Shown: positions 54,609 through 63,829, counted from the first letter of the stretch. The stretch is DNA of 64,000 bases from Paenibacillus pedocola (GCF_031599675.1 NZ_CP134223.1:1984001-2048000), one strand, 5' to 3'. Program-made: numbers and translations. The notes: generated by a model not told the origin, from the sequence alone.

Positions 54609-55697
54609 GTGGGAAAATACGGAAGAGTCATTTCAGCAGGATTGACTGCTATAGTGCTGGCAGCTTCCCTGTCAGGCTGCGGATTGGTCTCAAACGGAGA
54701 TAATCAGCAAGCGGAGAAAACAGCCGGGGCGAAGGACGGGGATAAGATTGTCATCGGCATGTCGATGGATACGCTGAAAGAAGAGCGCTGGCAGAAGGAC
54801 CGGGATATTTTCACGAAGAAAGTAGAGGAGCTCGGCGGAGAAGTGAAGGTGCTGGCTGCCAACGGAGATGATGCAACCCAATTAAGCCAAGCTGAACAGC
54901 TGATTTCTCAAGGCGTGGATGTGCTTGTAGTCATAGCCCACAACGCCGAAGCTACGGCTCCCATTGTGGAAAAAGCCCATAAAGAGGGCATTAAGGTGAT
55001 CGCTTATGACCGCTTGATCAATAATTCCGAAGTTGATTACTATATTTCTTTTGATAATGTGCGTGTCGGAGAATTTCAGGCTCAAGCTGTGATCGATCAG
55101 GCGCCAAAAGGAAATATAGTTTATATCGGGGGGGCGGATACCGACAATAATGCCCACATGTTCAAAGAAGGTGCTATGAACATTCTGAAGCCGCTGGAAG
55201 AAAAGGGCGATATTAAAATCGTTTATGACCAGTTCTCCAAGGACTGGAAGCCGGAAGAGGCCCTCAAAAATATGGAAAATGCACTGACTGCGAACAATAA
55301 CGACATTCAAGGCGTAGTTGCCGCCAACGACGGGACGGCCGGGGGTTCGATCCAGGCGCTGACCGCACAGGGAATGGCCGGAAAAATCCCTGTCTCCGGG
55401 CAGGACGCCGACCTTGCCGCTGTACAGCGTATTGCCGAAGGCACACAGCTGATGACCGTGTACAAGCCAATCAACGCCATCGCGACTAAGGCTGCTGAAA
55501 TGGCGGTTGCAGCTGCCAAAGGCGAGAGCATTTCGACAGAAAAATCAGTTAACAACGGTAAAATTGATGTTCCCTCCATACTGCTGGATCCGATTGCAGT
55601 CAACAAGGACAATTTGGATGTGCTGATTAAGGACGGCTTCCATACGCTTGAGGAAGTATACAAAAATGTGCCTAAGGATCAGTGGCCTAAACAATAA
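54609..55697 (+). CDS. Sugar ABC transporter substrate-binding lipoprotein (XylF-like)
   Basis: A 362-residue lipoprotein: signal peptide with lipobox L21-S-G-C24. The mature type I binding domain carries KIVIGMSMDTLKEERWQKD, DVLVVIAHNAEATAP and KVIAYDRLINNSEVDYYISFDN. GVVAANDGTAGGSIQAL and VSGQDADLAAVQRI(AEG) follow, a pattern close to D-xylose-binding XylF. GTG start with AGAGGGG upstream. It is the first gene of the transporter operon; sugar specificity is inferred from motif likeness. Confidence 0.88.
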   Translation: MGKYGRVISAGLTAIVLAASLSGCGLVSNGDNQQAEKTAGAKDGDKIVIGMSMDTLKEERWQKDRDIFTKKVEELGGEVKVLAANGDDATQLSQAEQLISQGVDVLVVIAHNAEATAPIVEKAHKEGIKVIAYDRLINNSEVDYYISFDNVRVGEFQAQAVIDQAPKGNIVYIGGADTDNNAHMFKEGAMNILKPLEEKGDIKIVYDQFSKDWKPEEALKNMENALTANNNDIQGVVAANDGTAGGSIQALTAQGMAGKIPVSGQDADLAAVQRIAEGTQLMTVYKPINAIATKAAEMAVAAAKGESISTEKSVNNGKIDVPSILLDPIAVNKDNLDVLIKDGFHTLEEVYKNVPKDQWPKQ

Positions 55698-55714
55698 GAC
55701 AGCCTTTGCGGCAC

Positions 55715-55748
55715 AGCGATGCGGAGCCCTTACATGCTCCGCATCGCT
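55715..55748 (+). other. Intercistronic stem-loop between xylF-like and xylG-like genes
   Basis: AGCGATGCGGAGC pairs perfectly with GCTCCGCATCGCT (13 bp, loop CCTTACAT) without a U tract. Such hairpins after binding-protein genes often protect the upstream mRNA and raise its level over the ATPase and permease. Confidence 0.7.
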
Positions 55749-55781
55749 GCTGCTTAAGGACCGGAAGGAGGAACGGCACTC

Positions 55782-57293
55782 ATGTATGTACTCGAAATGG
55801 CTGAGATCAGCAAGGAATTTCCCGGAGTGAAAGCACTGGACCATGTGAACTTCAAGGTGAAGCAGGGAGAAATCCATGCACTTTGCGGTGAGAATGGCGC
55901 CGGTAAATCTACGCTGATGAAGGTCCTGAGCGGATTGTATCCGGCGGGGTCTTACGGCGGAGAAATCATTATAAGCGGCGAGAAGAAGGAATTTCATAAA
56001 ATCACGGATGCTGAGAAGGCCGGCATTGCTATCATTCATCAGGAACTGGCGCTCGTCAAGGAGATGACTATAGGGGAGAATATTTTCCTGGGGGCTGAAC
56101 CGACAAGACGGGGAGCGATCCAGTGGGATGAGCTGTACCATCAGGCTTCGCTTTGGCTGAAGAGAGTGGGACTCCATCATTCGCCGGATACGAAGATCGG
56201 GAATTTAGGAATTGGCCAGCAGCAGCTGGTGGAAATTGCGAAGGCGCTCTCCAAGCACACCAAGATTCTGATTCTGGATGAGCCTACGGCAGCCTTGACG
56301 GAAAGCGAGGTGTCCATCCTGATGGGTATTCTCAACCAACTGCGGAGTGAGGGGGTAACATGCGTCTATATCTCCCACAAGATGCCAGAGGTGTTTGCTT
56401 TGGCGGACTCAATCACCGTGCTGCGCGATGGCCGGACCGTAGCTACGCTTGATCGAAATGAAACGGATGACGACAAGGTTGTCTCCCTGATGGTTGGACG
56501 GGAACTGACAGAACGTTATCCGCGGGTAGAGCATACACCCGGAGAAGCAGTGCTTGAGGTTCGGAATTATAATGTATGGCATCCTGAAAAAAAACATCAC
56601 AGGGTACTTCGCGACATTGAATTTACACTCCGTAAAGGGGAAATCCTCGGGATAGCCGGACTGATGGGGGCCGGACGCACAGAATTAGTCAGCAGCCTGT
56701 TCGGGGCTTACGGAGGCAGGGCTGAGGGAACCGTGCAGATTGAAGGGAAGGCAGTACGAATCCGCTCGATTGCAGAAGCCATTAAGGCGGGCATTGCCCT
56801 GGTCAGCGAAGACCGTAAGCGCCAGGGACTCGTAATGGGGATGGATGTGAAAAGAAACACTACACTGGCTACATTGCACAAGGTCTCTAGACTCGGAGTC
56901 GTTAATGAGAATGAAGAAATCAGATGGGCGAGCCGGTATGTGCAGGAACTGAAGACGAAAACAGCTTCACTGGAAACGCCAGTGGGGACACTTTCCGGCG
57001 GGAATCAGCAAAAGGTCGTTATTGGCAAATGGCTGATGTCCAGTCCGAAAATATTGATTATGGACGAACCTACCCGGGGAATTGATGTTGGAGCAAAATA
57101 TGAAATATATAATTTGATGAATCAACTGGTAGAGCAGGGAGTGGCTATTATTATGATCTCATCGGAGCTGCCGGAGGTACTGGGAATGAGCGACAGAATT
57201 CTGGTGATGAGTGAAGGGCAGTTCGTAAGAGAATATGATTGGCGCGAAGCAACGCAAGAGAAGATCATGCTGGCCGCTACAGGAGGTAAATAG
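55782..57293 (+). CDS. Sugar ABC transporter ATP-binding protein (XylG/RbsA-like)
   Basis: 503 residues with two fused ATPase domains, as in carbohydrate-uptake type 2 importers. Domain 1 has Walker A CGENGAGKST, signature IGNLGIGQQQLVEIAKAL and Walker B ILILDEPTAAL. Domain 2 has a degenerate P-loop (GLMGAGRTE), signature TLSGGNQQKVVIGKWL and ILIMDEPTRGIDVG. GGAAGGAGG precedes ATG. The permease gene begins two bases after the stop. Confidence 0.93.
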   Translation: MYVLEMAEISKEFPGVKALDHVNFKVKQGEIHALCGENGAGKSTLMKVLSGLYPAGSYGGEIIISGEKKEFHKITDAEKAGIAIIHQELALVKEMTIGENIFLGAEPTRRGAIQWDELYHQASLWLKRVGLHHSPDTKIGNLGIGQQQLVEIAKALSKHTKILILDEPTAALTESEVSILMGILNQLRSEGVTCVYISHKMPEVFALADSITVLRDGRTVATLDRNETDDDKVVSLMVGRELTERYPRVEHTPGEAVLEVRNYNVWHPEKKHHRVLRDIEFTLRKGEILGIAGLMGAGRTELVSSLFGAYGGRAEGTVQIEGKAVRIRSIAEAIKAGIALVSEDRKRQGLVMGMDVKRNTTLATLHKVSRLGVVNENEEIRWASRYVQELKTKTASLETPVGTLSGGNQQKVVIGKWLMSSPKILIMDEPTRGIDVGAKYEIYNLMNQLVEQGVAIIMISSELPEVLGMSDRILVMSEGQFVREYDWREATQEKIMLAATGGK

Positions 57294-57295
57294 TT

Positions 57296-58488
57296 ATGCA
57301 ACTGCAAAAAGAGCTTCAGGAACATGGTACGGTCCCTGCTGCGTCACAATCCCGCTTCAGTGTTTTATTCGGGAAAATGGATGTACGCGCATATACGATG
57401 GTAGGAGCGCTCATTCTGATTTGGGTGCTGTTCGGGATTTTAAATCCCACATTTCTAACTTCACGGAATTTATCGAATCTGTTTACACAAATGTCAGTCA
57501 CCTCCATCCTGGCAATCGGCATGGTGCTGGTCATTGTAGCGGGGCATATTGATCTCTCAGTCGGTTCAATCGTCGGTTTGACCGGCGGCATGGCCGCTAT
57601 CCTCAGTAACTGGCTGGAGCTTCCGGCCATTGTAGTAATCTTAGGCACACTTGCAGCCGGTGCCGTACTCGGATTGCTTCAGGGCTGGCTGGTGGCCTAT
57701 AAAATGATTCCCGCCTTCATCGTTACGCTGGGGGAATGATGGTTTTCCGTGGTGTGCTTATGGGTGTGACGGAATCCATGACCATCCCTGTATCCGATCC
57801 AGTGCTGGCACTGCTCGGGAATGCTTATTTTGCCCGGGGGTTTGGCATCATTCTTGGAATTGTGGCAGTCGGCTTCCTGATGTGGAGTACATTCAATAAA
57901 CGGCGTTCCCGCAAGAAATATGATTTTGCCATCGCTCCTCTGAGTATTGATATCTTTAAGGTGGCTGGGTTGTCCCTGCTTGTAGCGGTATTTGTAGCGG
58001 TGATGAACAATTACAAAGGCATTCCGTTTCCTATTATATTTGTAATTGTACTGGCGGCGATTTTCTATTTTATCTCGACCAAAACAACGTTCGGCCGCCA
58101 TATTTATGCGATAGGCGGCAATATTGAGGCCGCACGCCTCTCCGGCATCAACATCAAGCGCAAGACCATGCTGATTTTTGTGCTGAGCGGGCTGCTCGGT
58201 TCCATTGCGGCCATCGTGCTTACCTCACGTCTGGCTTCGGCAACCATCACTGCCGGCAACATGGCGGAGATGGATGCCATTGCCGCTTGCGTCATTGGAG
58301 GAACTTCATTGATGGGCGGAGCCGGGACAGTAATCGGAGCAATTATAGGGGCACTCGTGATGACTTCGCTTGATAACGGAATGTCGCTGATGGGCCTGGA
58401 ATCGTTCTGGCAGTATGTGGTCAAAGGCTCGATTCTGGTGATTGCAGTATGGCTGGATATTTCCAACCGCAGCAAGGGTGTAAAGTAG
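57296..58488 (+). pseudogene. Sugar ABC transporter permease (XylH-like), frameshifted
   Basis: The frame from ATG 57296 ends at TGA 57739 after IPAFIVTLGE. The rest of the permease continues in another frame from ATG 57736 to 58488 (MMVFRGVLMGVTESM ...). In XylH/RbsC-type permeases the sequence reads through as VTLGGMMVFRG. One extra G in the G5 run at 57730-57734 would restore a single protein of about 397 residues with some ten membrane segments. The two frames overlap by four bases (ATGA), so coupled translation of two halves is conceivable. A sequencing error, a recent mutation or phase variation are the alternatives. Confidence 0.85.
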
Positions 58489-58514
58489 CAGCTGCGGCTG
58501 CATAACGACGAATT

Positions 58515-58556
58515 AAAGAGCCGGTATAGGGATCCCCCTTCGCCGGCTCTTTGCTG
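58515..58556. terminator. Terminator after the permease gene
   Basis: AAAGAGCCGG (58515-58524) pairs perfectly with CCGGCTCTTT (58543-58552), then GCTGTATTTT. It lies between convergent genes and may serve both. Confidence 0.85.
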
Positions 58557-58576
58557 TATTTTGGAACGGATACTCG

Positions 58577-58960
58577 TTATTCCACAATCACCTTAGCGCT
58601 CATGGAGCTGTGCCCGGAGCCGCACATAATTGCGCAGGTCATTTCAAAGGTCCCGGCTTCCTCGGGGATAATCACCTGGGAGGAGGTTTTGGCATCTAAT
58701 CTCAGCTCCAGCTCAGGAATCAGCATGCCGTGATTGCCTTCCTCATTCTTAAACACGATTTTGACGGGCACACCCTTTTTCAGATGATATTCCTTCTGGT
58801 CAAAGCTGTAATTTGTAGCCGAAATGATGAGTTCATCCTCAGCAGCGACAGTATTCTCAGCTGCTACGTCAGGAGCTGTCGATGTTTCATTGCCCCCGCT
58901 GCAGGCAGACAGGATGAGCAGACATAAGATGGACATTAATAAGGCAGGTCTTTTGAACAT
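58577..58960 (-). CDS. CuA-type cupredoxin lipoprotein
   Basis: A 127-residue lipoprotein with lipobox L17-S-A-C20 and a cupredoxin fold resembling cytochrome c oxidase subunit II without its membrane hairpin. The binuclear CuA ligand set is complete: His77, Cys109, Cys113, His117 and Met120 (pattern C-x3-C-x3-H-x2-M). It should accept or carry electrons or copper on the outer face of the membrane. No oxidase genes are nearby, so its partner is unknown. AGGAGGATCATC precedes ATG on the minus strand. Confidence 0.87.
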   Translation of the reverse strand: MFKRPALLMSILCLLILSACSGGNETSTAPDVAAENTVAAEDELIISATNYSFDQKEYHLKKGVPVKIVFKNEEGNHGMLIPELELRLDAKTSSQVIIPEEAGTFEMTCAIMCGSGHSSMSAKVIVE

Positions 58961-59184
58961 GATGATCCTCCTCCGGATTTTGATAGACAGGCTAGAGTTA
59001 TGACCCTAGCATAGCTTACTTTTTAAGTGAAGTCTTGAATAAACTTTATTAAAAGAGTTAATCGGCTGAGGAAAGTCGTTGTTTGTCGAAATTCGCAAAA
59101 AAATGGTGCAAAGATAATTTAAATTCATTATAATTAAAGCTACTATATATCGGTAAGAAGTAGGGGATTCACATTAATCTAGCA

Positions 59185-60309
59185 ATGGATACACAAAATG
59201 CGGAGGTTTGGCACCGCAGAATATTAAGCGGCTATTGGATGTTGGTGTTGTTAATGCTGGCCGTACAGTTCATCTTTATGCTGTCCGCCCGTATTCCTGA
59301 GGTGAAGTCGGTGCTTCTCCCGGGCCAAGGCCACTTATTTATTGCCTGCAACTTAATGATCGTCATTGCAATGAGCCTCGCGGAAATGTGGCTGCGCACA
59401 ACCGACCAATACCACAAGCAGGCTGTGGTCGGATGCGGTTTTGTTGTATCGTATTTAATGTATTTTGTACTGGAGCCTTTTGTGGACGGGGCTCAGATGA
59501 CCCTCATGATGCCGATAATGATTTCGCTTATCTATTTCGACCAGAAGCTGCTCAAATGCCTGGGAGTTTTCAGCCTCTTGTTTTATGCTGCCCTTTATTT
59601 CGGTTTGGAACGGACTGTGCTGGACAAGCCGCTGCTGGAATTTCTTCTGGTTGAATGTGTGTTTATAGTATTCGTAGTGATGGCTCAGGCGGTCATTGTC
59701 CGTGCCTGGGAGGTTCGTGAACATCTGGAGCAGTTGACTAAATCGGAGCAAGGACTCATGGTGGAACGGGCGATTTCGGACAAGCTGCTCAAAATAGAAG
59801 CCCTCACCGGCCTCTACAATCATAAAACCTTCCATGAATACCTGGATTCGCTGCTGGAGCAATGTGAGAGCAACGGGCTGCGCCTGCAGCTGGCGCTTTT
59901 TGATATCGATAATTTCAAGCGTGTGAATGATACTTACGGACACTGGGTGGGCGATCTTGTGCTCAAAGAGGTTGCAGCCAAGGTTGCGGGGCAAATCGGC
60001 CTGAATGATTTTGCTGCCAGGTATGGCGGGGAGGAGTTCGCGGTCATCTTCACCGACAAAAGCTTTCAGGAAGCATACGCAGCCGCAGAAGACATGAGGC
60101 TCGCCATCAGCCAGATGGAACATCCGTACGCCGGAGGTAAGCCGATTACCGTCAGCATCGGACTCTGTGATTATCAGCTGGGCGACGGCAAAGAGCTGCT
60201 GTTCCGCAAAACGGATGATGCCCTGTATACTGCCAAACGCAGCGGCAAAAATAAGGTCGTTACCGCTTCCCAGGTGCACGGCAAGGTTACAGTTGCGACT
60301 TACGCATAA
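59185..60309 (+). CDS. Diguanylate cyclase with six-segment membrane domain
   Basis: 374 residues: an N-terminal membrane domain of about six hydrophobic segments (residues 15-180) and a C-terminal GGDEF domain. The active loop is RYGGEEFAVIF. EALTGLYNHKTFHEYL and LALFDIDNFKRVNDTYGH are present, so c-di-GMP synthesis is likely. No sensory domain besides the membrane part. The ATG at 59185 has a poor ribosome site, so another start is possible. It has opposite orientation to both neighbours. Confidence 0.88.
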   Translation: MDTQNAEVWHRRILSGYWMLVLLMLAVQFIFMLSARIPEVKSVLLPGQGHLFIACNLMIVIAMSLAEMWLRTTDQYHKQAVVGCGFVVSYLMYFVLEPFVDGAQMTLMMPIMISLIYFDQKLLKCLGVFSLLFYAALYFGLERTVLDKPLLEFLLVECVFIVFVVMAQAVIVRAWEVREHLEQLTKSEQGLMVERAISDKLLKIEALTGLYNHKTFHEYLDSLLEQCESNGLRLQLALFDIDNFKRVNDTYGHWVGDLVLKEVAAKVAGQIGLNDFAARYGGEEFAVIFTDKSFQEAYAAAEDMRLAISQMEHPYAGGKPITVSIGLCDYQLGDGKELLFRKTDDALYTAKRSGKNKVVTASQVHGKVTVATYA

Positions 60310-60320
60310 AATCATACAAC

Positions 60321-60365
60321 AAACCCCCTATATCCGATATAATCCGGAGATAGGGGGTTTCATTG
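60321..60365. terminator. Terminator between GGDEF and holin-like genes
   Basis: AAACCCCCTAT (60321-60331) pairs perfectly with ATAGGGGGTTT (60350-60360), then CATTG. Confidence 0.85.
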
Positions 60366-60392
60366 TCTGAACACTGCTGAAGCGGGTTCAGG

Positions 60393-60740
60393 TTATTTGC
60401 CGGCTTCAAACGGGGTAGATACCGGCAGGAACAGGTCGATAATTCCGATGACCAGAGCAGCCAGTAAGGCTCCCAGTATCGATACGCTGACACCGCTCAC
60501 GACGAACTGCGCGATCCAGATGACCAGGGCGCTGACCAGGAAACCAACGATACCACGGCCGAAGGGAGTCGCTTTTTTGCCGAAGATCCCTTCAATCACC
60601 CAGCCAAGCAGTGCAATGATCAGGGCCAGGATCAGTGCGCTCCAGAACCCGCCAATCGTGAATTGCGGAACAATCCAGCCGACAACGAGCAGGACAATCG
60701 CTGCTACCACGAAACGGACCACATGACCTAAAAATCTCAT
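60393..60740 (-). CDS. Phage holin family 4-like membrane protein
   Basis: A 115-residue very hydrophobic protein with about four membrane segments separated by short Gly-rich turns (GGFWSALILALIIALLGW, GRGIVGFLVSALVIWI). This matches the holin superfamily IV proteins common as chromosomal genes in Bacillota. Function outside phages is unknown. AAAGGAGGCTCATTCA precedes ATG. Confidence 0.82.
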   Translation of the reverse strand: MRFLGHVVRFVVAAIVLLVVGWIVPQFTIGGFWSALILALIIALLGWVIEGIFGKKATPFGRGIVGFLVSALVIWIAQFVVSGVSVSILGALLAALVIGIIDLFLPVSTPFEAGK

Positions 60741-60881
60741 TGAATGAGCCTCCTTTGGCCTTCACATAAGGATATGTGCAGTTGTTATTATGGTCTCGCC
60801 CCCCGGTTTCTATGCCCAAATAGCGAAAATGGGCCGAATTAGGTATAATGTAAACATCTATGAAGGGAGCTGTGACGGTAA

Positions 60882-63248
60882 TTGGACGACAAAATTTTGC
60901 ATACGCTTGAATATCGCAAGATTTTAAATAAATTGATGCAATATACGCAGACCCCGATGGGAAAACTTGCGGCGGAAGAATTGAAGCCCTCCGGAGATTT
61001 TGAAGGCGTGAAGCGGCTGCTGCAGGCTACAGATGAGGCGGCAAATGTTGACCGGCTCAAGGGTATTCCTTCGTTTGGCGGGGTCAGCGATATTCGTCCT
61101 GCACTGAAACGTGCATCGATCGGCGGCATGCTGGGAACGCCGGAGCTGCTCTCCGTGGGCAATACGATCGGCGGAGCACGCAGAGTGAAGCGGTTCCTGG
61201 CCGCCATGCATGAGGATGAGAAGATTCATTCCCTGTTTGCCTTGAGCGACCTGCTCTCGGAACAGAAGCATGTGGAGGATGCCATCCGTTCATGCATTGA
61301 TGAGGACGCGAATGTGCTTGATTCGGCCAGTCCGGAGCTGGCCTCAATCCGCCGGGAGCTGCGCGGCGGAGAGACCCGGATCCGCGAGAAGCTGGATTCG
61401 ATGATCCGGTCATCTTCCGTAGCCAAGATGCTGCAGGATCAGCTTGTGACGATCCGGGGTGACCGCTTCGTGATTCCGGTCAAAGCGGAGTACCGTGCTC
61501 ACTTTGGCGGAATTGTGCATGACCAGTCCGGCTCTGGGGCCACGCTGTTCATTGAACCGGAATCGATTGTGGCGATGAACAACAAGCTGCGCGAGACGCG
61601 GCTGCGCGAGGAACGGGAAATTGAGATTATTCTCCACAGGCTGACCGCTATGGTTGGCGATATTGCCGAAGAAATGGCTTACGACGTGGATATACTCGGA
61701 CAGCTCGACTTCATCTTCTCCAAGGCGCGTCTGGCCCGTGAGATGAAGGCAACCCAGCCGCGGATGAACGACCGCGGTTACCTTAAGCTGCGTAAAGGCC
61801 GTCATCCGCTGATCCCTGCGGAGCAGGTGGTGCCGCTGGATGTGGAGCTGGGCAATCAGTACAGCTCGATTATTGTTACCGGTCCGAATACCGGCGGTAA
61901 GACAGTTACGCTGAAAACGATCGGGCTGCTGAGTCTGATGTCGATGTCCGGTTTGTTTATCCCCGCTGAGGAAGGCAGCCAGATGTGTGTATTTGATGCC
62001 ATTTATGCCGATATTGGGGATGAGCAGAGTATCGAACAGAGTCTGAGTACCTTCTCCAGCCACATGACCAATATTATCTCTATCCTGAAGCGGATGACTC
62101 CGAAAAGTCTTATCCTGCTGGATGAGGTAGGCGCAGGAACTGACCCTGCTGAAGGCTCGGCGCTGGCTATTGCCATCCTGGAGCATATTCACCGGATTGA
62201 ATGCCGGATGGTCGCCACGACACATTATAGTGAACTGAAGGCATATGCGTATGAACGTAAAGGCGTCATTAATGCCAGTATGGAATTTGATGTGCAGAGC
62301 TTAAGTCCCACCTACCGCCTGCTGATCGGCGTGCCGGGACGAAGCAATGCCTTTGCCATCGCTGAACGGCTTGGACTGCCCAACGCGATTCTGGATCACG
62401 CGCGCGGTGAAGTGAAGGAAGAGGACTTGCGCGTCGAGCATATGATTGCTTCACTCGAAGAGAACCGGCTCACCGCAGAGAACGAACGTGAGCGGGCAGA
62501 GGTTATCCGCCGGGAAGCGGAGGAATTCCGCAAGCGGCAGCAGCTGGAGCTGGAGAAGCTGGAAAGCCAGCGTGATAAGCGGCTGGAGAAAGCGGAGAAG
62601 GATGCCACCGCCATTCTCGACAAGGCGCGCAAGGAAGCGGAGGAAATCATCAGCGGTCTGCGCCGTCTGGCATTGGAGGAAGGAGCTTCCGTCAAGGAGC
62701 ACAAGCTGATTGAAGCCCGCCGCCGCCTGGATGAAGCAGAACCGGCACCGCGTAAGAAAACCGTGTCCCGGAGCAGCAGCAAGGCCCCGCGGCAGATTCA
62801 GCCCGGCGATGAGGTGAAGCTGCCCAGCGTGAACCAGAAAGGCTATGTGGTTGAGCTGAGCGGGACTAAGGAAGCGCTTGTGCAGTTTGGCATAATGAAG
62901 ATGAAGGTCAATCTAAGCGATCTGGAATTTTTGGCCTCTGCACCGGATAATCCGGCACCTGCACTCCGCCGTGCAACGACCGTCAAACGTACACGGGATG
63001 AGAATGTCCGCAGTGAGCTGGACCTGCGCGGTGCGAACCTGGAAGAAGCGATTATGGAAACGGACCGTTTCATCGACGAAGCATTCCTCGGCAATCTTGG
63101 ACAAATATCGATTATCCATGGCAAAGGAACCGGCGTACTGCGGACCGGCATTCAGGAATATCTGCGTAAACATAAGCATGTCAAAAGCTACCGGCTAGGA
63201 AATTATAACGAGGGCGGCGCGGGTGTAACCGTGGCTGAACTGGAATAG
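60882..63248 (+). CDS. mutS2: Endonuclease MutS2
   Basis: 788 residues. The MutS-like clamp and ATPase core contains Walker A TGPNTGGKTVTLKT, DEQSIEQSLSTFSSHM and Walker B LILLDEVGAGTDPAEG. A long coiled coil covers about 515-600, a KOW-like small domain follows (GDEVKLPSVNQKGYVV), and the C-terminal Smr nuclease domain has LDLRG and IIHGKGTGVLRTGI. MutS2 suppresses recombination and rescues collided ribosomes in Bacillus. TTG start 12 bases after AGGGAG. In Bacillus it follows zapA-yshB-polX; here unrelated genes lie between. Confidence 0.95.
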   Translation: MDDKILHTLEYRKILNKLMQYTQTPMGKLAAEELKPSGDFEGVKRLLQATDEAANVDRLKGIPSFGGVSDIRPALKRASIGGMLGTPELLSVGNTIGGARRVKRFLAAMHEDEKIHSLFALSDLLSEQKHVEDAIRSCIDEDANVLDSASPELASIRRELRGGETRIREKLDSMIRSSSVAKMLQDQLVTIRGDRFVIPVKAEYRAHFGGIVHDQSGSGATLFIEPESIVAMNNKLRETRLREEREIEIILHRLTAMVGDIAEEMAYDVDILGQLDFIFSKARLAREMKATQPRMNDRGYLKLRKGRHPLIPAEQVVPLDVELGNQYSSIIVTGPNTGGKTVTLKTIGLLSLMSMSGLFIPAEEGSQMCVFDAIYADIGDEQSIEQSLSTFSSHMTNIISILKRMTPKSLILLDEVGAGTDPAEGSALAIAILEHIHRIECRMVATTHYSELKAYAYERKGVINASMEFDVQSLSPTYRLLIGVPGRSNAFAIAERLGLPNAILDHARGEVKEEDLRVEHMIASLEENRLTAENERERAEVIRREAEEFRKRQQLELEKLESQRDKRLEKAEKDATAILDKARKEAEEIISGLRRLALEEGASVKEHKLIEARRRLDEAEPAPRKKTVSRSSSKAPRQIQPGDEVKLPSVNQKGYVVELSGTKEALVQFGIMKMKVNLSDLEFLASAPDNPAPALRRATTVKRTRDENVRSELDLRGANLEEAIMETDRFIDEAFLGNLGQISIIHGKGTGVLRTGIQEYLRKHKHVKSYRLGNYNEGGAGVTVAELE

Positions 63249-63277
63249 CGGCGGAGCCCGGCAGAAAGAGGGGAACA

Positions 63278-63697
63278 ATGCAAGGAAATATTGATCTTTT
63301 GCTGGATCATCCGCTGGGTGCACTGCTGGGCTACTTCACTGTGGCCATTCTCGGCCTGGTGATATTCCTGTCCTTCTTCGAAATGGTGACCAAGTACAAC
63401 TGCTGGGAAGAGATTCGTAAGGGGAATGTAGCGGTAGCGATGGCAACCGGCGGCAAAATATTCGGCATCTGTAATATTCTGCGCTTCAGCATTCAGGCTG
63501 GAGCCTCCATATACGAGACAATGAAATGGTCGCTTGTCGGTTTTTTACTGCTGCTGCTGGCGTATTTCCTGTTCGAATTTCTGACTCCCGTCTTTTCGAT
63601 TGATGATGAAATTGCAGCAGATAACCGGGCGGTGGGACTAACAGCTATGCTGATCTCGGTTTCACTGTCCTATGTGATCGGCGCCGCTATATACTGA
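63278..63697 (+). CDS. DUF350 (UPF0719) membrane protein, YshE-like
   Basis: A 139-residue protein with four membrane segments, a central EEIRKGNVAVAMATGGKIFGIC motif typical of DUF350 (UPF0719), and a position directly after mutS2 as for B. subtilis yshE. Function unknown. AAAGAGGGG precedes ATG, 29 bases after the mutS2 stop. Confidence 0.88.
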   Translation: MQGNIDLLLDHPLGALLGYFTVAILGLVIFLSFFEMVTKYNCWEEIRKGNVAVAMATGGKIFGICNILRFSIQAGASIYETMKWSLVGFLLLLLAYFLFEFLTPVFSIDDEIAADNRAVGLTAMLISVSLSYVIGAAIY

Positions 63698-63714
63698 CTT
63701 AGGAGTAGGAACTG

Positions 63715-63795
63715 ATGAAAATTCTGATCCGGGTGCTATTTATCTCCGCCGTCGCTTTTATAGCGGCAGGAATTATTTATTTAGTGTTGAACTGA
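63715..63795 (+). CDS. Small membrane peptide, 26 residues
   Basis: ATG preceded by TAGGAGTAGGA. It encodes MKILIRVLFISAV followed by AFIAAGIIYLVLN, one membrane helix with a basic N-terminus. The 17-base gap after the DUF350 gene and the following gene in the same direction suggest an operon. Not recognised as a known family. Confidence 0.55.
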   Translation: MKILIRVLFISAVAFIAAGIIYLVLN

Positions 63796-63829
63796 TTTTT
63801 AAATGTGAGGTAAGAAGGAGAACGTGAAG

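Noticed and set aside
57724..57745. Programmed ribosomal frameshift in the permease gene
   Set aside because: No slippery heptamer such as A-AAA-AAG and no downstream pseudoknot is evident; a simple indel in a G run explains the data better.
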